Positions 17,070 to 25,544 of a DNA stretch of 64,000 bases are shown in pieces; positions within the stretch are counted from its first letter, which is position 1; every line of letters starts with the position of its first letter. This stretch comes from Streptomyces sp. NBC_01445 (GTDB lineage Bacteria; Actinomycetota; Actinomycetes; Streptomycetales; Streptomycetaceae): positions 9,765,001 to 9,829,000 of the forward strand of contig NZ_CP109485.1 of the NCBI RefSeq assembly GCF_035918235.1, written 5' to 3'. The position numbers and the translations under genes are program-made. A model generated the notes under the pieces. That model worked only from the letters and a program-made list of their open reading frames with translations. It ran no database searches and was not told the DNA's origin.

Positions 17070-17204
17070 GTGGCCACGCATGCCCCGCAGACGTTCGACT
17101 CGGCCCGCGTTCTCCACTCTTCCGGCCGGTTCACCCCGGTCGCCGTGGAAGTGGACGAGACCGGGCTGCAGACGACGGGGGACGGGCGGCAACTGGTGGG
17201 TTGA
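17070..17204 (+). CDS. Small 44-aa protein, possibly truncated
   Basis: From the GTG at 17070, 6 nt after GGGAGG, the frame reads MATHAPQTFDSARVLHSSGR, then FTPVAVEVDETGLQ. It has good codon bias and stops early. Similar-looking coding character continues for about 20 codons in the next frame (WVELRDVEGTVSG), so a frameshift may have shortened the gene. The rest of the region up to 17566 holds nothing recognisable. Confidence 0.4.
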   Translation: MATHAPQTFDSARVLHSSGRFTPVAVEVDETGLQTTGDGRQLVG

Positions 17205-17566
17205 GCTGCGCGACGTCGAAGGGACGGTCAGCGGGGTCGGCGGAGCCGACGCCGGATCTCCCTGACCTCCTGCGATGTCGGCGCTGTCCAGCTGGTCTCT
17301 TCATCGCCGGCGCCGGCCAGCGCTTCCCAGGAGTGGTGGACGCGGGTGCCGTGATCGCGAAGCCATCTGATCTTGCGATGCCGCAGCTCTCACTCTTGGT
17401 CCCGGGCATGCCCCTTGCGCTGACGTTGGTGCAATTCAACGCCGTTTCCTGGAACCGAAGTTGCTGAGACGGAACCCGGACATTCACAGGATCATTTCAG
17501 GATCGACCCGGCTCTAGTGTCATCGGTGTCAGCAGGAAACACCGCAACCGACAGCCGCTGGAGATC

Positions 17567-18265
17567 ATGATGCGTTCGCGTCTCGCCGCCCGTTCCGCCC
17601 GTCTCGTCCTGGCCGCCGCGGCCGTGACGGCCCTCGCCGCCACCACCAGCGCCTGCGACAACGACGACGCCGCGGACGCCGGCAGCTCCGCGGCCCCCTC
17701 CGCCGTCGCCTCCGCCGGCAGCGCCGACAGCGACAACTCCTCCAGCGACAGCACCTCCACCAGCGGCTCCTCCACCGGCGGCTCCAGCTCCAGTGGTTCC
17801 AACTCCAGCGGCTCCACGGACAAGACCGACTCCGACGACGGCAATAAGGGCGGCTACGGGCAGTCCTGCGGTACCAACGACCTGGACTTCACGGTCACCT
17901 CGGAGTCCCAGGCCGGCGGCTACTACCTCGTCACCGCCAAAGCCAAGTCCGGCATCACCTGCTACCTGGATGTCAACACACCCAGCGTGTCCTTCGGCTC
18001 CGGTGCCGACGGCGTCGCGTCTCCCGTCGGACAGGGTGGCGAAGACCCCATCAAGCTCACCGGCTCCGCCATCGCGTACACCGGTATCAGCCCCAAGACC
18101 ACCAACAGCGACGACGGCAAGGAATTCGAGAACGTCATCATCGCCACCACCGACGACGACCCCAACCCCGCCGAACTCAAGCTCCCCGACACCGCCAACG
18201 TCGACAAGCCCATCGTCACCAACTGGTCCACCAACCGCGCCGAGACCGTCCCCGTCATCGTCTGA
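17567..18265 (+). CDS. Secreted lipoprotein with DUF4232 domain
   Basis: This 232-aa protein has a signal peptide (RLAARSARLVLAAAAVTALA) ending in the lipobox TTSAC with the lipidated cysteine near residue 30. A Ser/Gly/Asp-rich spacer of about 65 residues precedes a DUF4232-like beta domain starting at QSCGTNDLDFTVTSESQ. The domain's two cysteines, in SCGTND and ITCYLDV, may pair. It would sit on the outer face of the membrane. The ligand is unknown. Two ATGs are adjacent (17567 and 17570), with GGAG just upstream. It appears monocistronic. Confidence 0.85.
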   Translation: MMRSRLAARSARLVLAAAAVTALAATTSACDNDDAADAGSSAAPSAVASAGSADSDNSSSDSTSTSGSSTGGSSSSGSNSSGSTDKTDSDDGNKGGYGQSCGTNDLDFTVTSESQAGGYYLVTAKAKSGITCYLDVNTPSVSFGSGADGVASPVGQGGEDPIKLTGSAIAYTGISPKTTNSDDGKEFENVIIATTDDDPNPAELKLPDTANVDKPIVTNWSTNRAETVPVIV

Positions 18266-18590
18266 CGGACCGGACCGGACCGGAGCGGGACCGTCGACTC
18301 GCGCTCTGCACGAGGACGTCCGTCGACACGGTCATCCCCGATCACACTCAGGTGGCCGAACGCTCCTGGTCGTGGATCATGAGGGCCCAGCGCCACTGCC
18401 GGGACCACGAGAGACTGTCACGGGTCAGCGAGGCACCGATCGCATGGGCGGCGATCACGATGATGACCCGCCGCCCTGCCCGTTGAAATTCACAGATCCC
18501 CAACACCCGCAAGCGTCCCGTCAGGCCGGCAGCAGCATCCTCATCTGTACAGGCAGCCTGACCCCCGCGTGGAGGCCACCGTCAGCGGGG

Positions 18591-18890
18591 CTATCGGCGC
18601 AGGGAGTGGAATTCTGCGTGGGTGGGATGGGGCGTGGCGCGGGAGATGATGTCGAACCCGGCTCGTTCCAGCATGCCTTCCATGATCCAGACGTGTGTAG
18701 AGAACTCCTCGCGGATGTGGGCTTCGAAGCCGGCGCTGGTGAAGTCTGCTCCTTTGGGGCGGTCGGCAGTGTCGATCCATCGCCGCAAGTGTGTTTCGGC
18801 GGCGGCCGGCTCAAAACTGAAGATGACGTCCCACACGTAGAAGGTGCCGCCGGGGCGGAGTATCCCGGCTGCGTTGAGGAGTGTCGGCTG
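18591..18890 (-). pseudogene. C-terminal fragment of a class I SAM methyltransferase
   Basis: The minus strand reads LLNAAGILRPGGTFYVWDV, then FSFEPAAAETHLRRWID, then FTSAGFEAHIREEFSTHVWI and MEGMLERAGFDIISR. RPGGTFYVWD and the closing GMLERAGFDI fit motifs IV-VI of small class I methyltransferases. The SAM-binding N-terminal half is missing: at about 18890 the sequence changes to an ABC ATPase fragment on the other strand. Confidence 0.65.
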
Positions 18891-19085
18891 TTTCCGGAAT
18901 CGCCGCCGTCGGCATGCGCGAGGCAGTCGACGACCTGCCCCACGGCCTCGAGACCCTGCTCGCCGGGGAAGTCTTCGGCGGCGCCGAGCTCTCCGGTGGG
19001 TTGTGGCAGCGCCTGGCCTGCTCCCGCGCGATCTACCGACGCCCTGAACTGCTCATTCTCGATGAACCGACGTCCCAGATGGACG
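18890..19085 (+). pseudogene. ABC transporter ATPase fragment (signature and Walker B only)
   Basis: The plus strand reads VDDLPHGLETLLAGEVFGG, then AELSGGLWQRLACSRAIYRR, then PELLILDEPTSQMDARGEHQ. These are the ABC signature (LSGGxWQR) and Walker B (LLILDEP) of an exporter ATPase. Walker A and the membrane domain upstream and the H-loop downstream are absent. Both junctions are abrupt, so this is an isolated fragment between two minus-strand fragments. Confidence 0.75.
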
Positions 19086-19385
19086 CCCGTGGCGAGCACC
19101 AGATCGATGCAGGGCGTGTCTGCGGGCACCTTGAGCTCCTCAAAAGACACGGGTTCGATGACATGGCGTGGTGTAGTCATGAAGTGCCTTGCGCAGGATC
19201 TCCGCCATCTGCCTCTGCGTCAGCTAGCGGTGCTCCCAGGCGGAACAGCTGGCGATCTTCTCAAAGAGGACCCTGTCCGGGATTGCGGGCAGATCGCCGA
19301 AGAGTGGGCGGTTGTCGCCGGCGCCATCGCCGAGCCGGGCGTGAAGTCGGCCGCCGTCCGCCGGAGCGGGTGAACATCACCCGTC
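19086..19385 (-). other. Two minus-strand coding remnants of unknown family
   Basis: Minus-strand frame one ends at a TAG at 19224-19226 and reads LHARLGDGAGDNRPLFGDL, then PAIPDRVLFEKIASCSAW and EHR. Frame two starts at an ATG at 19180 and reads MTTPRHVIEPVSFEELKVP, then ADTPCIDLVLATG, until it meets the ABC fragment. Both look like real protein ends or beginnings, but I recognise neither. Their order suggests a former minus-strand operon ending with the methyltransferase fragment. Confidence 0.4.
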
Positions 19386-19410
19386 AAGACCACCGGCTGA
19401 GTCGGCTGCA

Positions 19411-19560
19411 GTCAACTACCCGGACTGAAGTCCTGGGCTTGCTGCTCGGGTTCACCGATGGCTTCGGTAGTCCCGGCTGCGTCCAGCTCTCACTCTGGTG
19501 GTGTCGCGGGTCAGGCGATGAGGGTGAGGGCAGGGGCATGTGACTCTGCCCCGCGGACCC
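19411..19560 (-). ncRNA. Predicted right end and omega-RNA scaffold of the first TnpB element
   Basis: Downstream of tnpB on the minus strand a hairpin (GGACT-GA-AGTCC with flanking CCC/GGG, 19419-19437) is followed by GTAGTTGAC ending at 19411. This layout, hairpin then a short conserved terminus, is that of IS200/IS605 right ends, from which TnpB guide RNAs are processed. The guide would start just beyond, at 19410 reading leftward (tgcagccgactcagcc). Confidence 0.5.
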
Positions 19561-20683
19561 ACACATACCAGCCTCGGTGGCTGATGTTGTGGGACGCATT
19601 GCGGTCGGCGTGCTCAGCGAAGCCGCACGACCGGCAGGTGAAGACGGCCTGGGAAGGCCGATTGGCTTTGGCGATGTGATGGCAGCGGGAGCATTCCCGG
19701 CTGGTGTACGCCGGATCGATATGGACCACCGGGACTCCGGCCCGTTTCGCCTTGTAGGCAATAAAGGCGCCGAGCTGGTGGAACGACCAGGAGTGCAACG
19801 TGGTGCGCTGGGGCTTCCTCAGCCGGACCCGCTCACGAATCCCGCCCAGGTCTTCCAGGGCGATTCCGCGACCGGTGCGTTGAGCCTCCGCCACGATGCG
19901 CTTGCTGATCTTGTGGTTGATGTCGCGGGCCCGCCGGGCTTCCTTGCCCGCGTGCTTCTTCGCCCGTCGTTTCGCGGACTTGGTGCCCTTCTTCTGCAGC
20001 TTGGAGCGCAGCGTGCGGTCGGCTTCGCGGCGCCGGTTGAGGCGGCGTCCGCTGTGCCGCTTCCCGGTGGAGGTGGTGGCGATGTTCACGATCCCCAGGT
20101 CCACCCCGACAAACCCCACCGGGTGGGTGTTCGGTTCTGCCTCGGCGATCTCGCAGGTCACCAGCAGGTACCACTGCCCGCGCTGGCACAGCAGATCGGA
20201 CTCGCCCTGCCGGTGCGCGGCCACCACCGCCAACTGCCCGGCCTCGCCGGTGAACGTGACGTGTTTCATCCGCCCCGACACCGTCCAGATCGACACCGTC
20301 CGCTGTTCGTGCTGCCAGGACAGCATCCGGTCGTCGTTGGGCTGCGCCGCGTCCGGGCGGAAGGTGAGCGGTTTGCCTGCGGCCTTGTCGTACCGCTTGG
20401 AGCCGGGCTTGCCGTAGTTCCCGTTGCGGAGGTTGGCGCGCAGCGTGGTGTAGGCGTCGCAGGTCTTCTTGATCGCGTGCTGGGCGGCCTGAGCGCCCAG
20501 ACCCCACCGGGTCTTGATCTGCTGGTAGGTGTGCTTGCGCAGGGCCAAGGGGTTCATCGCCTTCGTGGTGAAGGCGACATCGGCGGTCCAGGTGGCAGCC
20601 TCATTGCAGGCGTGCAGGGTCGCCTCAAGTGCCGCCGCCTGTACGGGCGTCGGCAGGAGCTTGACCCGCACTACCAGCTTCAC
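19511..20683 (-). CDS. tnpB: TnpB RNA-guided endonuclease, IS605 OrfB type, without TnpA
   Basis: This 390-aa protein has the full RuvC triad: GVDLGIVNIAT (D195), ALEDLGGIRERV (E277) and HADRNASHN (D360). The zinc finger has CSRC and CRSC (C-x2-C twice). The N-terminal RNA-binding part starts VVRVKLLPTPVQAAAL. Full length and an intact triad suggest activity. TnpB nucleases cut DNA next to a short target-adjacent motif using an RNA from the element's right end, and act in transposon retention. No tnpA gene is adjacent, so movement would need a TnpA in trans. The GTG at 20683 was chosen; an in-frame ATG 18 nt upstream is possible. Confidence 0.9.
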   Translation of the reverse strand: MKLVVRVKLLPTPVQAAALEATLHACNEAATWTADVAFTTKAMNPLALRKHTYQQIKTRWGLGAQAAQHAIKKTCDAYTTLRANLRNGNYGKPGSKRYDKAAGKPLTFRPDAAQPNDDRMLSWQHEQRTVSIWTVSGRMKHVTFTGEAGQLAVVAAHRQGESDLLCQRGQWYLLVTCEIAEAEPNTHPVGFVGVDLGIVNIATTSTGKRHSGRRLNRRREADRTLRSKLQKKGTKSAKRRAKKHAGKEARRARDINHKISKRIVAEAQRTGRGIALEDLGGIRERVRLRKPQRTTLHSWSFHQLGAFIAYKAKRAGVPVVHIDPAYTSRECSRCHHIAKANRPSQAVFTCRSCGFAEHADRNASHNISHRGWYVWVRGAESHAPALTLIA

Positions 20684-20962
20684 AGCACCGAACGTACACA
20701 CCCGTACGAGGAGTCACCATGCGTTCCCCTGGTCTCACCCGAATGGGCGACGCAGCCCTGCTGCGCTCTCTCCCCACCGGACGCGATTCCTCCCAGGTGT
20801 GACCGCCGCCCTGAGCTCCTCGCAAGACCAGGCTGAAGACGACACTCCGTGGTCGCACGCCGAACCCGCACTTGCGTCCGTACCAGCACAACCCTGCGGG
20901 CCTTTCGGGTGTCCCACAGGTGAACTCCACACCTCGGACACCTCGGACCTCTTGGAGCCCAC

Positions 20963-22423
20963 GTGCGCACACGGATACGGAAGTACGCCACAGCAGCCAC
21001 CCTTGTCGCTGCGGCTGCTGTCGGGCTGCCCTTCCCGGCCTCGGCCTCTGTTCCCGCGCAGACCGACGGCGACTTCAACGGCGACGGGTATGCGGACCTC
21101 GCTGTCGGCGTACCCGACGGCTCGGTCGGCGGTAAGGCGAGAGCGGGCTACGTCAACATCGTCTGGGGCGGCCCGAAGGGGATCGGCGGTCACGGCAGCA
21201 TCCGCATCAGCCAGGCCACCCCGGAGGTTCCCGGGACACCGGAGACGGGCGACCGCTTCGGGGGCTCCGTGGCTCTCGTGGACACCAGCGGCGACGGCAT
21301 CGCGGAACTCCTAGTCGGCGCCCCCGGCGAGGACGTCACCGGCCGTGGCACGGACGCGGGCTCGGTCACCGCGGTGGGCGGGGCAAGGGGCGGTCCGGGT
21401 CCGGGCTCCGTCGTCCTCAACGGCCCGTCGGCGTCGGCGGCGTTCGGCCTGGCGGTCGCCGCGGCCGATCTGACCGGCGACGGCAACAAGGAGATCGTGA
21501 TCGGCGGCACGGACAAGGTCGTCGCTCGTGTCGCCCAGGGCGAAGACAGCATGGTCACCACCGTCGTCACCGCCCCCATGGGAGGTCACGCCCCCATCCT
21601 CGCCACCGGCGACTTCACCGAGGACGGCACGGCGGACCTCGCGGTCGGGTACTGGACGAAGACCCCGTTCACCCAGTCCCACGTACGCCTGTGGACCTGG
21701 GACGCGACCGAGCAGGCCATGGCCAACACCTGGAACACCGACAACGCCGGCGTCTCCGCCCTCGCCGCGGGCGACTTCGACGGCGACGGCCACGACGACC
21801 TGGCCCTCGGCGAGTGCCGTGAGATCGCCGACGAGAACATCGACGACCCGTGCGGCCCCGAGGAGCTGGCCAAGGGCGGCGGCATCCACGTCCACTACGG
21901 AAACGCAACGCCCGGCAGCTTCGGGTTCCGCCGGCAGACCCTCAACCAGGACACGGTCGGAGTGGCGGGCGTCGCGGAGACCGGTGACCACTTCGGCGCC
22001 GCCCTTGCCGTCGCCGACGTCGACAACGACGGTCGCGACGACCTGATCGCCGGCGCTCCCGGCGAGGCGATCGGTACCCGCTCGGGCGCGGGCGCCGCGA
22101 CCCTCCTGTTCGGCGGCCCGACCGGCCTCCTCGACGCTGGGGGCGAAGGCCACTCCATCGGGTTCCAGCAGGACACCCCGCGCGTGCCGGGTGTCGCGGA
22201 AGCCGCCGACGCGTTCGGTGCCGCCGTCGCCACCGGCGACTACGACCACGACGGCAGGGCGGACGTGGCAGTCGGCTCTCCGGGCGAGAACGCCGCCTCG
22301 GGCGGCGTGTGGCTGCTGCCCCGGGCGAGCGCCAACGGCTCCTCCGCGTTCACGCCCGCCGAGCTGGGCCTGCCCTCCCCGTCGAGCGCACTCGCGTACG
22401 GCAGGTATCTCGGCGGTCAGTGA
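20963..22423 (+). CDS. Secreted FG-GAP / integrin-like beta-propeller protein
   Basis: This 486-aa protein begins with a signal peptide (RKYATAATLVAAAAVGLPFP, cut after ASAS). It then has about seven FG-GAP repeats carrying Ca-binding DxDxDGxxD loops: DFNGDGYADLAVG, DTSGDGIAELLVG, DLTGDGNKEIVIG, DFTEDGTADLAVG, DFDGDGHDDLALG, DVDNDGRDDLIAG and DYDHDGRADVAVG. Seven blades would make one complete propeller. It is secreted and not obviously anchored. Such proteins bind ligands or carbohydrates outside the cell, and the function here is unknown. The start is a GTG at 20963. It stands alone. Confidence 0.88.
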   Translation: MRTRIRKYATAATLVAAAAVGLPFPASASVPAQTDGDFNGDGYADLAVGVPDGSVGGKARAGYVNIVWGGPKGIGGHGSIRISQATPEVPGTPETGDRFGGSVALVDTSGDGIAELLVGAPGEDVTGRGTDAGSVTAVGGARGGPGPGSVVLNGPSASAAFGLAVAAADLTGDGNKEIVIGGTDKVVARVAQGEDSMVTTVVTAPMGGHAPILATGDFTEDGTADLAVGYWTKTPFTQSHVRLWTWDATEQAMANTWNTDNAGVSALAAGDFDGDGHDDLALGECREIADENIDDPCGPEELAKGGGIHVHYGNATPGSFGFRRQTLNQDTVGVAGVAETGDHFGAALAVADVDNDGRDDLIAGAPGEAIGTRSGAGAATLLFGGPTGLLDAGGEGHSIGFQQDTPRVPGVAEAADAFGAAVATGDYDHDGRADVAVGSPGENAASGGVWLLPRASANGSSAFTPAELGLPSPSSALAYGRYLGGQ

Positions 22424-22698
22424 TGTCCACCGGTCCCGTCCGGAGGCCGGTTGCTCGCCGTCATCGGCGGGTCGACCGGCGCCGGTCGCGGTTCACTGTC
22501 GACGAGCCAGTGATGTGCGGTCCGAAGCCAGTTCTTCAATGCCATTCCGGAGGGCATGCTGTCGACAGTGGGTGAACTGGTGTGTGCGTGCGGGCGTATC
22601 CGGGTGCGTGCGGGTGTATCCGGGTGTGGCCGGCCGGTGGGTGGGGAACGGCTGTCGGGTCCAGAGCAGCAGTAGATGCCACTCACCTGGAGGTCCGC

Positions 22699-23904
22699 AT
22701 GACCCTCGGTTCCGACGCGCGGCAATGTCCATTCGACTTTGCCGAGGCCCTCGAGTTCGATCCGGTGCTCAGACACCTCATGAACGAGGGACCTGTCTCC
22801 CGGATCCGGCTGCCCTTCGGCGAGGGCACGGCATGGCTCGTCACCGGTTATGACGACGTCCGGACGGTGACCACCGACCGGCGTTTCAGCCGTCATGCTG
22901 TCGCCGGCCGTGACTTCCCGCGCATGACACCCGAGCCGATCGTCCAGTCCGAGGCGATCAATCTCATGGACCCCCCGGCCGGCAGCCGCCTGCGCAGCCT
23001 TGTGTCGAAGGGCTTCGCCCCGGCTCACATCGAGCGGATGAGGCTGCGCACTCAGAACGTCGTCGACGAGCTGCTCGACCAGATGGCGGGCCACGGTACA
23101 CCCGCCGACATCATGGAGCACCTTGCCGGACCACTGCCTCTGATCACGATCTGTGAGGTTCTGGAGATCCCCGAGGCGGACCATGCACAGCTGCGCGCCC
23201 ACGCCCGGACGATGATGGATGTCGGGGTCGGAAACCGGGACGCCGCGGTACGGGCGAAGGCCGAGTTGCGCGCCTACTTTGCGACACTGACCGCGCAGCG
23301 CCGCAAGAATCCCGGTGACGACCTGATCAGTGTGCTGGCGACGGCCCGTGACGGCGACGAGGTCCTCAACGATGAGGAGTTGGCCGTCATGGCCATGGTC
23401 CTGCTGATCACAGGGCAGGATACGACGACGTACGAGATCGGCAACCTGACCTACCTGTTGCTCACCCGGCCCGATCTGCTCGCGACCGTGCGCGAGCGCC
23501 CCGAGTTGCTGCCCGGGGCGATCAACGAACTGCTGCGCTTCATCCCCTTCCGCAAGGGGGTCGGTATCCCCCGGGTGGCCATGGAAGACGTGGTCCTGAG
23601 CGGGGTGGAAATTCAGGCGGGCGACATCGTGCACGTCTCCTACCTGACCGCAAACCGCGATCCACGTAAGTTCGACCACCCCGACGAGGTGGACCTGGGG
23701 CGTTCCGGGCCGCCTCACATGACCTTCGGTTGGGGCGCCCATCACTGCCTGGGCGCACCACTCGCCGCCGCGGAAATCGAAATCGCCCTCGGAACGCTCT
23801 TTGAGCGCTTCCCTCGCCTCGCGCTGGCGAAGCCCGCCGAAGAACTGCAATGGAACGCGACATCGATCTGGCGCTATCCACTCGCGTTGCCCGTCACCTG
23901 GTGA
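22699..23904 (+). CDS. Cytochrome P450, CYP158-like
   Basis: This 401-aa P450 has the heme loop FGWGAHHCLG with Cys350, the ExxR pair at E277-R280 (ELLR) and the I-helix GQDTTT at 239-244. The strings ELLRFIPFRKGVGIPRVA and the C-terminal ALPVTW closely resemble my recollection of Streptomyces CYP158 enzymes, which couple flaviolin made from RppA product. A type III PKS gene, rppA, follows 430 nt downstream on the same strand, supporting that role. GGAGGT lies 7 nt before the ATG. A hairpin at 23928-23973 suggests the two genes may be separate transcripts. Electron partners could be the ferredoxin and reductase at 26.4-28.0 kb. Confidence 0.9.
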   Translation: MTLGSDARQCPFDFAEALEFDPVLRHLMNEGPVSRIRLPFGEGTAWLVTGYDDVRTVTTDRRFSRHAVAGRDFPRMTPEPIVQSEAINLMDPPAGSRLRSLVSKGFAPAHIERMRLRTQNVVDELLDQMAGHGTPADIMEHLAGPLPLITICEVLEIPEADHAQLRAHARTMMDVGVGNRDAAVRAKAELRAYFATLTAQRRKNPGDDLISVLATARDGDEVLNDEELAVMAMVLLITGQDTTTYEIGNLTYLLLTRPDLLATVRERPELLPGAINELLRFIPFRKGVGIPRVAMEDVVLSGVEIQAGDIVHVSYLTANRDPRKFDHPDEVDLGRSGPPHMTFGWGAHHCLGAPLAAAEIEIALGTLFERFPRLALAKPAEELQWNATSIWRYPLALPVTW

Positions 23905-23927
23905 CAGGCCGGCACATGACCGCAGGA

Positions 23928-23973
23928 CCGAGCGGGGACACCTCTCGCGCGTAACACTGCGCGCCCCGCTCGG
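23928..23973 (+). terminator. Large stem-loop after the P450
   Basis: CCGAGCGGGG at 23928-23937 and CCCCGCTCGG at 23964-23973 are perfect 10-nt arms; the 26-nt interior contains a further CGCGC/GCGCG pair. It starts 24 nt after the P450 stop. The remaining 360 nt to rppA contain no gene and must hold its promoter if the hairpin terminates transcription. Confidence 0.65.
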
Positions 23974-24335
23974 CGCGACCGCGAGCATGAGCGGACCCAG
24001 GGGACAGTGGCCCCACTCGGTCGTCCGCAGCCGACCAGGACGGCGGCTTCACCCTGCTCACGCCGACTGCGGGGAGCAGCGGTCCGACGTGCGGCGGTGA
24101 TCCATCTGGCGTACGTTGGACTGCGCTGGCCACCTCCAGCGGCGGCGACTCTGTCAGGCCTTGCCGCCCGGCCGGGACGCATTTTGTGACGGTCCGGTCG
24201 ACCGTGTTCCCCTCAGGTATTCCACGTGCGCGCCGTCTTTGAGCGCCCGGGGCAGCAGGGGCTCCCTTCCAAGCGCTGAACCGCAGGACCGGCCCCGGCT
24301 GCGCCCGGGGCCACCAACTGCAAGGAGTCACTCCC

Positions 24336-25388
24336 ATGGCAGTTCTGTGCAAGCCGGCAATCGCGATACCCGAACACGTCATCACCAATGAGGAAACCCT
24401 CGAACTCGCGCGGAGGCTGCACCACGACCATCCGCAACTCGACCTGGCGCTGAGCCTGATCGAGAACACCGGGGTCCAGAAGCGGCATCTGATCCAGCCC
24501 ATCGATGTGGTCCTCAAACATCCGGGACTGGATGCGCGCAGCACCATCTACGAAAGGGAGTCCAAGGCCCGCGTCCCGCAGGTCGTTCAGCGTGCACTGG
24601 ACCAGGCTCAACTCGAGCCCCCGGACATCGACTTGATCATCTACGTGTCCTGCACCGGCTTCATGATGCCCTCGCTGACCGCGTGGCTCATCAACACCAT
24701 GGGCTTCAAACCGCAGACACGACAGCTGCCCATCGCCCAACTCGGTTGCGCTGCGGGCGGAGCGGCCGTGAACCGGGCGCACGACTTCTGCACGGCATAC
24801 CCCGACGCCAATGTCCTGATCGTGGCCTGCGAGTTCTGCTCACTGTGCTATCAGCCGGACGACATCGGTGTGGGATCGCTGCTCTCCAACGGTCTGTTCG
24901 GTGACGGCATCGCCTCCGTTGTCGTCCGGGGTAACGGCGGCACCGGAATGCGCCTGGAGCGCAATGGCTCGTACCTCATACCCCACACCGAGGACTGGAT
25001 CTCCTACGCCGTCCGCTCGACCGGTTTCCACTTCCAGCTCGACAAGCGGGTACCGAAGACGATGGAGCCCCTCAGCCCCGCGTTGCGCGCGCTGGCGGAA
25101 GAGCACCAATGGAACGTCGGCAAACTGGACTTCTACATCGTCCACGCCGGAGGGCCACGCATCCTGGACGACCTGAGCCGCTGCCTCGACATACCGCCCG
25201 AGGCGTTCCGCTTCAGTCGGGCCACACTCACCGAGTACGGAAACATCGCCAGCGCAGTCGTCCTCGACGCCCTCGACCGCATGTTTGACGAGCAGTCGGC
25301 ACTCGAGGGCCACCAAGGCCTGATAGCCGGTTTCGGTCCCGGCATCACCGCCGAGATCGCCCTGGGCACCTGGGCAACGGACAGTTAG
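24336..25388 (+). CDS. rppA: Type III polyketide synthase, 1,3,6,8-tetrahydroxynaphthalene synthase
   Basis: This 350-aa enzyme has the chalcone-synthase-fold triad at exactly the RppA positions: Cys138 in AQLGCAAGGAAVNRAHDF, His270 in YIVHAGGPRILDDL and Asn303 in EYGNIASAVVLDAL. CEFCSLCYQPDD is also RppA-specific. It condenses five malonyl-CoA to 1,3,6,8-tetrahydroxynaphthalene, which oxidises to flaviolin and on to dark pigments. AAGGAG lies 9 nt before the ATG. Upstream is the CYP158-like P450; in the classical arrangement the P450 follows rppA, so the order here is reversed. A 45-nt palindrome lies 49 nt after the stop. Confidence 0.96.
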   Translation: MAVLCKPAIAIPEHVITNEETLELARRLHHDHPQLDLALSLIENTGVQKRHLIQPIDVVLKHPGLDARSTIYERESKARVPQVVQRALDQAQLEPPDIDLIIYVSCTGFMMPSLTAWLINTMGFKPQTRQLPIAQLGCAAGGAAVNRAHDFCTAYPDANVLIVACEFCSLCYQPDDIGVGSLLSNGLFGDGIASVVVRGNGGTGMRLERNGSYLIPHTEDWISYAVRSTGFHFQLDKRVPKTMEPLSPALRALAEEHQWNVGKLDFYIVHAGGPRILDDLSRCLDIPPEAFRFSRATLTEYGNIASAVVLDALDRMFDEQSALEGHQGLIAGFGPGITAEIALGTWATDS

Positions 25389-25437
25389 GGCATCGTTGCC
25401 TGACCCCTCAGTCAAGGGGCACACGGAGGCGCTGGAC

Positions 25438-25482
25438 CCGCGGTGCACCTGGTCGGCAGCCTGCCGACCAGGTGCACCGCGG
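25438..25482 (+). terminator. 45-nt perfect palindrome / terminator after rppA
   Basis: CCGCGGTGCACCTGGTCGGC... at 25438-25459 is the exact reverse complement of 25461-25482, with a single central C at 25460. With a realistic 3-5 nt loop it still forms about 20 bp. It lies between rppA and the convergent broken P450, so a bidirectional terminator is likely. Confidence 0.8.
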
Positions 25483-25544
25483 CCGTCCCTGGAAACCGAG
25501 ATTGAGGGTGCCCTGGTCGGCCGTTGTCGCCGGCTACCGGACTT

